From an uncultured Alphaproteobacteria bacterium (GTDB lineage Bacteria; Pseudomonadota; Alphaproteobacteria; Rickettsiales; UBA1997): a stretch of 6,619 bases of DNA. Within the stretch, counting starts at the first letter, position 1, and each line of letters begins with the position of its first letter. Shown piece by piece: positions 1 through 6,619 of this stretch. A program made the translations under genes and the position numbers. Below the pieces are notes generated by a model, which saw only the letters and a list, made by a program, of their open reading frames with translations, did not search any database and had not been told where the DNA came from. The stretch lies in contig CAILUF010000239.1 in NCBI GenBank assembly GCA_903837365.1, forward strand, positions 1 to 6,619, given 5' to 3'.

Positions 1-44
1 AATATTAAAGTTTAAAAATAAATAGTTATTGCTAATTCTTATTA
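1..44. other. Short non-coding stretch downstream of virB6
   Basis: After the tandem stop codons (47..42 on the minus strand), the remaining bases are almost pure A/T with no ATG on the minus strand and no GC-rich hairpin followed by a T-run. There is therefore no visible terminator, and the transcript probably continues beyond the window, consistent with further virB6-type genes downstream. Confidence 0.5.
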
Positions 45-2996
45 TTACTCATCTTTCTTATTCTGATTTCTTTTATATAATTCTTTTCCTAATTTTATTG
101 ATCCACGCCTTGCCCTTTTTACAAAGCCTTGGGTTAAATTAGAAATACGCATAAATGCCTTGAAAGGATCAGCTTTTGAAGAAGGTAATTGAGTTCCACC
201 ACTTAATTGCTCGCCGATTCCAGGAATTTCATCCATAAATTTGTACAACAGAAATATCACTAAAACACCTTTAAAAATAGTTAATAACCGCAAGGTAGTT
301 TTACTTGGATCATCAAATAAATTTTTTAATGTAATTATTGAAACTCCAATAATTTCAAAGCCTGGATACGAATTAAAACTTTTTGCATCAATGTTTATTA
401 AACACAAAACACTGCTATCCAATGGATTAACCAAAATGTCATTTGCAGATGAACAGTTACTTACATCGTTACTCATTGTTCCATCTGCTTTAACGCAATA
501 TTCATTGCAATTTAACGAACGAGGATTATCGCCGATGAATGTTGCCTTACCTACTAATACACCATCCATAACCGATACAACAATCCCAATATATGCGAAT
601 AAAATTGCTACTTGCATTCCAAAACCAATTAATTCTTTAAACCAACTATCAAAAATATTTTTGGTTTTTTCGAAAAGAATAGTGGGAATAATTAATGGCG
701 AGATGAATACAAAAATAACCACCGAGAAACAGGAGCATATAAAAATATGCAATGCCCGAATTGTTAAAAATAAAACTAATAAACCAAAAATTAAAATCGA
801 ACAAGCAAAATAAATTCCTATCGGACCCGTAAAATATGAAGCTATAATTAACAAAACAATGTTTGCTGCAGATGGCTTTAAAGCAATACCAAGATATTTG
901 GCGATCTTACAATCCAGAGTATCCCACATCGCAAGATATTTCTTTCCTGTTGGATAAATTTGCTTATTAATTCCACCTGAATTGCTATTATCGATAACCT
1001 CTCCACTTTTGCTTCTGATTATTCCAAACTGGCAACCGTCAAGTTTCTCTGGACTTATGCTACTAAAAGGAGTTTTAACATTGTATAAAATATTTCCTAA
1101 GTCTCCACCTAAATCATAAACAGCGCTAAAGAAGTAACCTTGCCACGCATCGCCTAAAGCGAAAAATCCCACTAATGCAAATTTTAATAAAAATAGCATT
1201 AAAGTTTTTCTATCGCCTAAATTTACTTTTTGCATTAAAATATTAGCACCGAAAAACATCACCGCTAAAGATAAAAATATTTTAATTGCAACCTTCATTT
1301 TTTCTTGAATATTTACAAATATTGAATTGTTTTGAACTTTTGATCCAGCCTTGTAAATATAGCCATTTCCCTCTAGATAACTAGCATTGCCACCACCGCC
1401 ATTACCGATACATTCGCCAATTTTATTTGGCAATTCAGCTAAATCACTACATCGACTATGGCCAACTCGATTGAAAAATAAATTTTCCATGGTTTCCTTA
1501 AAACATTGCGCTATTGGTGCACTGAAATTTGTATAGCTTCCCAGTAATCCACCCTCATATGTTGCAACATTTTTTGAATCGCCAACGAAATTTAAACAAG
1601 CCTGAGAAAAATATGGTGAAGTAATGTTGTTAACTGGCCTAAATCTAGTTTCTATAGCAATTGTGCAATGACGCATATATTGGCAATAATTTCGACATTT
1701 GTTAACTTTATCGTTTAATGTACAATTTGAATTTCTCACCTCGCTAATCGGTGTCCCGCTTGAATTAAATGCTCCCGAGGTAATTCCACATTTACCTTCT
1801 TTGATTAATTTATCCCATTCTTGAGCATTTAAATATCGACTTCCATTTGCGCTTTTTGGAGGATGACATGAATTTTCCTCATAGACTCCGTCACAATAAT
1901 TATCGCAATAATCCGAACCTCCTTCGATATTAAAATTATATGGACATAGGCTGTAGGATTGAGCGCAAACCATTCTTTGATTATTTTCAAACCAAATTTT
2001 ATAATAAATTCCATTAATATTGCATGTACTTCCAGCCTTACAAAAAACTATCTTACTATCATCTTTCAAACATATAAAATTCTTACTTCTTTTAACGCAA
2101 CAATCATAAGATTTTTTTATATCTGCCAATCTCTCCGTTGTTAATTTTGCACCATTTTTATCTTGACCGGTAGATACTAAATATTTTTGACAATTAAAAT
2201 TACCGGGTTGACTACCCCGTAAATAATATTTTTGTTTTGGATAACTTCCGTTAGAAAGTTTATCTTGAGTTGCATCTTCGCATATTTCTCCTTGATCAGT
2301 ATAATCCTCAACTTCTTCACCGCCATAAACAAATTGTCGATATTTAACATCGCTCATGTTTAGATTTACATTACCGGAAGCTAATTGGTTTTTTATGTAA
2401 ATATCAATCTCTTGTTCAATGCCCGGTGAATTAATTAAATATTCTTCAGGATTGGGTTTTTTCCAACCCGAACCACAAATTTTAACTGAACTAAATTTTG
2501 CTTTAGCAATTGTATTTACTACTCCAAACGAAACTAAAGCAGTGGTGTATGAGCGCATGGCATTTCCTAATCCAACAGCACATGCGGTATTTCCAACTGC
2601 GGATTTGGTAGCTCTGACAAGATCGCGAGCATCTTGAACGATCGAAGGAAAAATTCTCGGAACAGCGCTTCCACTTTTACATATCCCGTTCATTGCAGCT
2701 ATTGATATTTTTACATCGGCATAACTTGTAATAGCAATAGTTCTGCAAACTTCATTAGTGAAAACAAATTCCGCATCTTTACCACCGTCAAAGCCTATGC
2801 CATTTATTGGCTCAACTACAATTTGACTATCACTTGCTTTTTCGCAATTTCTAACTCTGCCAATTCCATCAAATTTTGCTTCGGTTCCATAAGAAATTTT
2901 ATTATTAGAAATTATTAATATACAGCAAATTATAATAACTTTAAATAGAGAAAAAATATTTTGTTTGGTTTTATCAAATTTATTATCTCTAATCAT
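45..2996 (-). CDS. virB6: Extended VirB6/TrbL-family T4SS inner-membrane channel protein with Cys-rich ectodomain
   Basis: This 983-residue protein is an oversized member of the VirB6/TrbL family, the polytopic inner-membrane channel component of T4SSs (the classical Agrobacterium protein is about 300 residues). A basic N-terminus and hydrophobic stretch (about 17-30), ending near S-Y-G37, look like a signal peptide. Residues 38-565 form an exported region with 26 cysteines between C51 and C529, 15 of them within 299-444, then a glycine-rich GNGGGGN (531-537). The conserved membrane core follows: hydrophobic segments near 568-588, 598-616, 711-747 (one or two spans), 750-774, 789-811 and 903-919. 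It includes ISPLIIPTILFEKTKNIFDSWFKELIGFGMQ (765-795), which is typical of rickettsial VirB6. A loop at 812-902 carries four more cysteines. The tail (920-983) is basic and probably cytoplasmic. The gene overlaps virB4 by four bases and ends in tandem TAA TAA. Rickettsiales usually encode several such extended VirB6 paralogues in a row after virB4, so this is probably the first of a series; which paralogue it is cannot be settled here. Confidence 0.9.
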   Translation of the reverse strand: MIRDNKFDKTKQNIFSLFKVIIICCILIISNNKISYGTEAKFDGIGRVRNCEKASDSQIVVEPINGIGFDGGKDAEFVFTNEVCRTIAITSYADVKISIAAMNGICKSGSAVPRIFPSIVQDARDLVRATKSAVGNTACAVGLGNAMRSYTTALVSFGVVNTIAKAKFSSVKICGSGWKKPNPEEYLINSPGIEQEIDIYIKNQLASGNVNLNMSDVKYRQFVYGGEEVEDYTDQGEICEDATQDKLSNGSYPKQKYYLRGSQPGNFNCQKYLVSTGQDKNGAKLTTERLADIKKSYDCCVKRSKNFICLKDDSKIVFCKAGSTCNINGIYYKIWFENNQRMVCAQSYSLCPYNFNIEGGSDYCDNYCDGVYEENSCHPPKSANGSRYLNAQEWDKLIKEGKCGITSGAFNSSGTPISEVRNSNCTLNDKVNKCRNYCQYMRHCTIAIETRFRPVNNITSPYFSQACLNFVGDSKNVATYEGGLLGSYTNFSAPIAQCFKETMENLFFNRVGHSRCSDLAELPNKIGECIGNGGGGNASYLEGNGYIYKAGSKVQNNSIFVNIQEKMKVAIKIFLSLAVMFFGANILMQKVNLGDRKTLMLFLLKFALVGFFALGDAWQGYFFSAVYDLGGDLGNILYNVKTPFSSISPEKLDGCQFGIIRSKSGEVIDNSNSGGINKQIYPTGKKYLAMWDTLDCKIAKYLGIALKPSAANIVLLIIASYFTGPIGIYFACSILIFGLLVLFLTIRALHIFICSCFSVVIFVFISPLIIPTILFEKTKNIFDSWFKELIGFGMQVAILFAYIGIVVSVMDGVLVGKATFIGDNPRSLNCNEYCVKADGTMSNDVSNCSSANDILVNPLDSSVLCLINIDAKSFNSYPGFEIIGVSIITLKNLFDDPSKTTLRLLTIFKGVLVIFLLYKFMDEIPGIGEQLSGGTQLPSSKADPFKAFMRISNLTQGFVKRARRGSIKLGKELYKRNQNKKDE

Positions 2997-3004
2997 TTTT
3001 TTCC
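2993..3004 (-). promoter_or_regulatory. Coupled virB4-virB6 junction (ATGA) with short ribosome site
   Basis: The virB6 ATG (2996..2994) overlaps the virB4 TGA (2995..2993) in an ATGA. A GGA (3004..3002), inside the last virB4 codons, sits five bases before the ATG and can act as a minimal Shine-Dalgarno element. It supports the chosen virB6 start, which also places the signal peptide at the N-terminus. Confidence 0.75.
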
Positions 3005-5380
3005 AGTTCTAGCATAATAAATTGGCAACCAATCATTTGGATTATCTCCAACCTCTTCAATTATTTTATCAAGCAAGCGAATAGTATCTGCCCTTGCTGA
3101 CAAAACCCGAACCACCTCATCCATTCCCGATAAGTCAACTCGCGCAATCACTCCATCATTATCCTGTTTAATCAAAAAAAATCTTGTTGAAGGATCGGTT
3201 GTTTTTACTAATAAAAATTCTCGCTCCGATAACATAAAAACTTCGCGATAAGTAATGGTTGCTTTGAGGTTAGGTAAGAAAATTTGCGTTGCAGTTTGCT
3301 GAACTAAAGTATCGGAAATACTACTCTTAGCAGCATCCTCGACAGATTGCGTAGCGAATACCACCATAGTGTTAAGCTTCCTTAAAACTTTTAACCAATC
3401 TTTGATTTTAGGCGCAAAAACTGGATTATCGATTAACGCCCAAGCTTCATCAAGAACAATCATTGTTGGTTCTCCAGTTAGAGAACTTTGGATGCGATGA
3501 AATAAATAAAGTAATACCGGAGCGATCGCATATTTATCTTGTAAAATCGGACCCATTTCAATTCCAAAAGTTTTAGCTTGTGTAAAGTCAATTAGATCTT
3601 CTTCATTATCAAATAATTTCGCATGAGAACCTCGGCTATGCCACATTTCAAGCCTTCCAGCTAAAGTTCCTGGACCAGACAAACCCATAAATGGCGCAAG
3701 ATTTCTTAAGCGTCTTTGATTTTTTGGCAATTTAAAATTACTATTCACCGCTTCATTAATGCGATCAATTTCATGAGCTGGAAGCGCTTTATCATCGACC
3801 TTGACTAGGGCTTTCATAAAATCAATTAGAAAGGAACGATTTTCATTGCTATCCTCTAGTTGAAATGGATTAAAGCCCGAAACCTTAGAAGCTGAAGGAG
3901 TCATATATCTGCCATGAATCGCTCTTAAAAAAATTTCCGCACCACGATCCTTATCAAAAAAGAATAATCTTCCTTTAAATTTTTGCGCTTGTGCGCAAAG
4001 AAAAGTTAGCAACACGGTTTTACCAGCACCAGTAGGACCAATAACCATCGTATGTCCAACATCACGAACATGGAAGCTGAAAAAATATGGCGTACCAGAA
4101 ACGGTGTTGAGAACTGTAACTGCATCACCCCAGTGATTATTTTTTCTCTTACCGGAAGGGTAATTGTGAAATGATGCAAAGCTAGCAATGTTGAAGGTAT
4201 TGATAACTGATCTTCTCGCCATAAATTCTTTATTACCGGGGAGCTGAGCCCAATAGGCTGGTTCCATATTCATCCTTTCACGAACTCCTGTGATACCAAC
4301 ATTCGATAATTCAACAACCGCAAGCGATAAAGAACTCTCTAAAGCTTTTACTGAATCCTCAACGCAAAGAACAGTCATATGATGCATACCAAAAGCAAAT
4401 TCTCCACTCATTGCCGAATCAAGCGCTTGATCAATTTCTTGAATTTGTGAAACTGCAACGTCTTCGGATTGAATTAGTCGACGCTGTTGAAGTTGCATAG
4501 AACTTATCGCAATCATGCGATTAATATAGGAAAATGATTGGCTGATGATTAGTTCAAAAGGCATTTGCATAAAGCCATCAAATGTTCCTGCATGTGTGGA
4601 TGGACGATATTCTTTGATAGAAATTATTCCTGCATGTTTAATGCCAACTGGCGTATAAACCTCGATTGATTTATTACCAAAATAAAGTCTGCAAAGAGGT
4701 AAATGCTTGTTAATATTTCCCAAAGGAACTGTGAATGGTTGTGAATATCCGCAATTAGTTAGACGCGATAAAAATTCTAAAACTTCGGAAATAATACATT
4801 CTTCATTATCAACAATATCCAACAATTCTGCACCGTAATTTGAAAAGCCATTGAGAATTCTTTCGGTGATTTCATCAAGCTCATCATATCCATCTCGCAT
4901 GTAATTTTCCCAAGAAGATTTATCAGTACGATGTTGAAATTTTTTGGCAATATTTTCAATGACTGCCACGCCAGATTTATCAGCTCCTCTGATTATTGTT
5001 AAATAATGTTCATTGATAAAACATTTATCGTCTGAGTGTTTATTTGCCCATTCCTGATTAACGCGTTCGCAAAAAATATCAGGCATTTCTCCATCAGGAA
5101 AACTTTTTTCTTTCCGTCTAACCGTGTGAAAATAAAGTGAGAAATTGCCAGACGCCATGCCTTTTAGCAAGTTATTGCGTGAATTTTTTTTAAGGTCAAT
5201 ATCGATATCATCTGCAGTTTCAAATGCAAATCCTTTAATCTTGATAACTCTTAATAATTCTTCATTAAAAGTAAGAATTGTATTTGAATTCCAATGACAT
5301 TTATAGGGAATAAAATGTCCTACTGAAACTTCGCCTTTTGTGATTTTTTCTTTACTGGATTTGACCGTAGTTAAGCGCAT
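2993..5380 (-). CDS. virB4: VirB4, type IV secretion system ATPase
   Basis: This 795-residue cytoplasmic ATPase of a VirB/VirD4-type T4SS energises pilus/channel assembly and substrate passage at the inner membrane, working with VirB11, VirB3, VirB6 and VirB8-type partners. The N-terminal half (about 1-390) has the CagE/TrbE/VirB4 character, beginning with GHFIPYKCHWNSNTI (21-35). The C-terminal half is the P-loop domain: Walker A GPTGAGKT (448-455, bases 4016..4039), the VirB4-typical FFFDKDRGAEIFLRA (473-487), Walker B MIVLDEAWALI (640-650, with D644 and E645), and FATQS (675-679) on a following strand. No convincing membrane segment is seen. The length matches rickettsial VirB4 proteins (around 800 residues), and all nucleotide-binding motifs are intact, so it is probably an active enzyme. 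The start shares a base with the upstream permease stop and has only a weak purine-rich AAAGA in front, which suggests translational coupling. It is followed by virB6 with a four-base overlap. Rickettsiales commonly carry a second, diverged virB4 elsewhere; this copy looks like the canonical one. Confidence 0.96.
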   Translation of the reverse strand: MRLTTVKSSKEKITKGEVSVGHFIPYKCHWNSNTILTFNEELLRVIKIKGFAFETADDIDIDLKKNSRNNLLKGMASGNFSLYFHTVRRKEKSFPDGEMPDIFCERVNQEWANKHSDDKCFINEHYLTIIRGADKSGVAVIENIAKKFQHRTDKSSWENYMRDGYDELDEITERILNGFSNYGAELLDIVDNEECIISEVLEFLSRLTNCGYSQPFTVPLGNINKHLPLCRLYFGNKSIEVYTPVGIKHAGIISIKEYRPSTHAGTFDGFMQMPFELIISQSFSYINRMIAISSMQLQQRRLIQSEDVAVSQIQEIDQALDSAMSGEFAFGMHHMTVLCVEDSVKALESSLSLAVVELSNVGITGVRERMNMEPAYWAQLPGNKEFMARRSVINTFNIASFASFHNYPSGKRKNNHWGDAVTVLNTVSGTPYFFSFHVRDVGHTMVIGPTGAGKTVLLTFLCAQAQKFKGRLFFFDKDRGAEIFLRAIHGRYMTPSASKVSGFNPFQLEDSNENRSFLIDFMKALVKVDDKALPAHEIDRINEAVNSNFKLPKNQRRLRNLAPFMGLSGPGTLAGRLEMWHSRGSHAKLFDNEEDLIDFTQAKTFGIEMGPILQDKYAIAPVLLYLFHRIQSSLTGEPTMIVLDEAWALIDNPVFAPKIKDWLKVLRKLNTMVVFATQSVEDAAKSSISDTLVQQTATQIFLPNLKATITYREVFMLSEREFLLVKTTDPSTRFFLIKQDNDGVIARVDLSGMDEVVRVLSARADTIRLLDKIIEEVGDNPNDWLPIYYARTGKK

Positions 5381-5392
5381 TATTTTTTCTTT
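5380..5392 (-). promoter_or_regulatory. Coupled stop-start junction, ampG-like gene to virB4 (TAATG)
   Basis: The permease TAA and the virB4 ATG share one base at 5380. The only candidate ribosome site is a weak AAAGA (5388..5392) about seven bases upstream, with no GGAG-type core. This arrangement favours re-initiation by ribosomes finishing the permease, so VirB4 output would depend on translation of the permease. The junction itself is read directly; the coupling is inferred. Confidence 0.7.
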
Positions 5393-6618
5393 AAATTTTT
5401 ATTAAAAGTAATGATAAATAACAAAACAATGCATGGCAAAGCAAGTATTGTTGAAAAAATAAAAAAACCAAACCAACCTAAACTTTCCGCAAAAATTCCA
5501 GCACTTGCCGCTAAAAAACTTCGTGAAAAACTTGCTAATGACGATAATAGTGAATATTGCGTTGCGCTAAATGCAACGTTACACAAGCTACTCAAATATG
5601 CCACGAACACTGAATCGCCAATTCCGCCACTTGAATTTTCAATAAAAATTACCAAGTAAAGCAAGTTATTATTCTTACCTTGCAAAGCAAGATAGGAAAA
5701 AGCTAGATTTGAAACTGCTTGCATAAAAATTGCAATCCACAGTGATTTTATTAATCCAATTTTTTTTACTAAAACTCCGCCAATTAAAACACCAAATAAA
5801 GTTGCAAAAAGTCCAAAAGTTTTAGTGATTGTTGCGATTTCAATTTTAGTAAAACCAATTTCCATCAAAAATGGCAAAGTTAAATTACCAGCAAAAATAT
5901 CGGTAAGTTTAAATAAAATAATAAAAATTAAAATTAATAACCAATTGCGATGCCTAGAGAAATCAACGAAAGGCTCGATTATAAAATTTTTATACCATTG
6001 CGCAAATTTATATTTTTTTGGTTGCCAATTTATGCGCGATTCATTTGCAATCAATGTTGTTATAAAACAACAACTCATAAAAATTGCCATCAAAACATAG
6101 ACCGCTTGCCAGGAAATTTTTTCAGCCAAAGCCAAAGCCAAAGCTCCTGAAATTAACATACCAACTCGGTAACCATAAACATAAAAACTCGCAGCCAAAC
6201 CCTGATTCTCAACACTTGTGATTTCAATGCGATAAGCGTCAATTACAATATCTTGTGTTGCCGAAGAAATCGCAATTAGAATAGCGAAACAAGCAATAAA
6301 AAATAATGAGTTGGAAATTTGAATAACCCCAAGAATGCTTATGAATGTAACCAATAAAGCTTGGCTAAAAATTATCCATGATTTTCTTTGTCCAAAAATT
6401 TTAGTTAAAATTGGCAAAGCTTTTGAATCAATAAAAGGAGAGATAATAAATTTTAAAGAATAAGGGATGCTGACCAGTGAAAATAATCCTATCGTTTTTA
6501 AATCAAAACCTTTATCAACAAGTAATGGCTTAAGAGTAGATAGAATCAATGAAATCGGCAATCCAGAACTGATTCCAAAAAAAAATATGATAATAAAATT
6601 TTTAAAAGATTTATTCAT
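5380..6618 (-). CDS. ampG: AmpG-family MFS permease (muropeptide transporter type)
   Basis: This 412-residue integral membrane protein of the major facilitator superfamily resembles AmpG, the inner-membrane permease that imports anhydro-muropeptides (GlcNAc-anhydroMurNAc peptides) during cell-wall recycling. About twelve hydrophobic segments can be drawn (near residues 7-29, 42-62, 80-102, 105-125, 142-162, 168-190, 226-245, 260-283, 287-308, 317-340, 355-375 and 380-405). Family hallmarks are visible: FGISSGLP (14-21), LKTIGLFSLV (40-49), SSATQDIVIDAYR (118-130), YGYRVGMLISGALAL (148-162), TKTFGLFATLFGVLIGG (265-281), and ENSSGGIGDSVFVAYLSSLCN...FSATQYSLLSSL (327-361). It is shorter than the E. 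coli protein (about 490 residues) because the C-terminal extension is missing, as in many rickettsial homologues. The start aligns with the family N-terminus, but only one base upstream is visible, so no ribosome site can be judged and a longer form is not excluded. The stop overlaps the virB4 start. The AmpG family is well supported; the actual substrate is inferred, since Rickettsiales often carry several diverged AmpG paralogues. Confidence 0.88.
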   Translation of the reverse strand: MNKSFKNFIIIFFFGISSGLPISLILSTLKPLLVDKGFDLKTIGLFSLVSIPYSLKFIISPFIDSKALPILTKIFGQRKSWIIFSQALLVTFISILGVIQISNSLFFIACFAILIAISSATQDIVIDAYRIEITSVENQGLAASFYVYGYRVGMLISGALALALAEKISWQAVYVLMAIFMSCCFITTLIANESRINWQPKKYKFAQWYKNFIIEPFVDFSRHRNWLLILIFIILFKLTDIFAGNLTLPFLMEIGFTKIEIATITKTFGLFATLFGVLIGGVLVKKIGLIKSLWIAIFMQAVSNLAFSYLALQGKNNNLLYLVIFIENSSGGIGDSVFVAYLSSLCNVAFSATQYSLLSSLASFSRSFLAASAGIFAESLGWFGFFIFSTILALPCIVLLFIITFNKNLKKK

Positions 6619-6619
6619 T

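Noticed and set aside
241..813. Open frame of 190 codons on the plus strand
   Set aside because: It lies wholly antisense to the conserved VirB6 membrane core. Its translation shows no recognisable family features and it has no supporting context, so it is a shadow of the real gene.
2202..2223. Imperfect inverted repeat around TTACCGGG...CCCCGTAA
   Set aside because: It sits inside virB6 coding sequence with a mismatch in the stem and no terminator-like tail. It is an isolated feature that is probably chance.
3522..3529. Palindrome GCGATCGC
   Set aside because: It resembles the HIP1 octamer known from cyanobacteria, but occurs only once that I noticed, inside virB4, in a non-cyanobacterial context.
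3982..3999. Perfect 7-base inverted repeat TTTGCGC-ttgt-GCGCAAA
   Set aside because: It lies within virB4 just after the Walker A codons and encodes ordinary conserved-region residues. It has no T-run for termination on either strand, so it is most likely incidental.
6125..6142. Three tandem copies of GCCAAA
   Set aside because: This encodes the ALALA part of a membrane helix in the permease, and the total length matches the E. coli AmpG region (GLALWLAD). It is simple codon repetition rather than an expanded repeat.
5411..6150. Several plus-strand open frames of 66-91 codons
   Set aside because: They are antisense to the well-supported AmpG-family permease, lysine- and isoleucine-rich as expected from reading AT-rich membrane-protein DNA backwards, and lack recognisable domains.

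Overview
The window is a compact, AT-rich (by eye about one third GC) stretch of alphaproteobacterial type, read entirely from the minus strand. It holds three tandem genes with essentially no non-coding DNA. The family match and the base composition point to an obligate intracellular or symbiotic member of the order Rickettsiales, or a close relative. The reasons are a VirB4 ATPase of rickettsial length and style, an oversized 983-residue VirB6 with a large exported ectodomain, and a short AmpG-type permease. The genus cannot be named from this sequence alone.

In transcription order (right to left) the layout is as follows. (1) 6618..5380: an AmpG-family major facilitator permease, a muropeptide transporter type; its start codon lies one base inside the window edge. 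(2) 5380..2993: VirB4, the cytoplasmic ATPase of a type IV secretion system (T4SS), with intact Walker A and Walker B motifs. (3) 2996..45: an extended VirB6/TrbL-family inner-membrane channel protein with a signal peptide, a roughly 530-residue cysteine-rich exported region, a multi-span core, and a basic C-terminal tail. Positions 44..1 after VirB6 hold no recognisable gene or terminator.

The genes are coupled. The permease stop and the virB4 start share one base (TAATG), and the virB4 stop and the virB6 start overlap by four bases (ATGA). This looks like part of one polycistronic message that is open at both ends. VirB4 and VirB6 belong to the same envelope-spanning machine: VirB4 powers pilus/channel assembly and substrate transfer, and VirB6 forms part of the inner-membrane channel. 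In known Rickettsiales the gene next to virB4 on its 5' side is usually virB3. Here that position is taken by the permease, which is the main contextual oddity. The other notable point is the cysteine architecture of VirB6, where a C-x-[N/E]-Y-C motif occurs three times and the predicted topology puts nearly all cysteine-rich segments on the periplasmic side. I see no RNA genes, mobile elements, CRISPR arrays or clearly broken genes.
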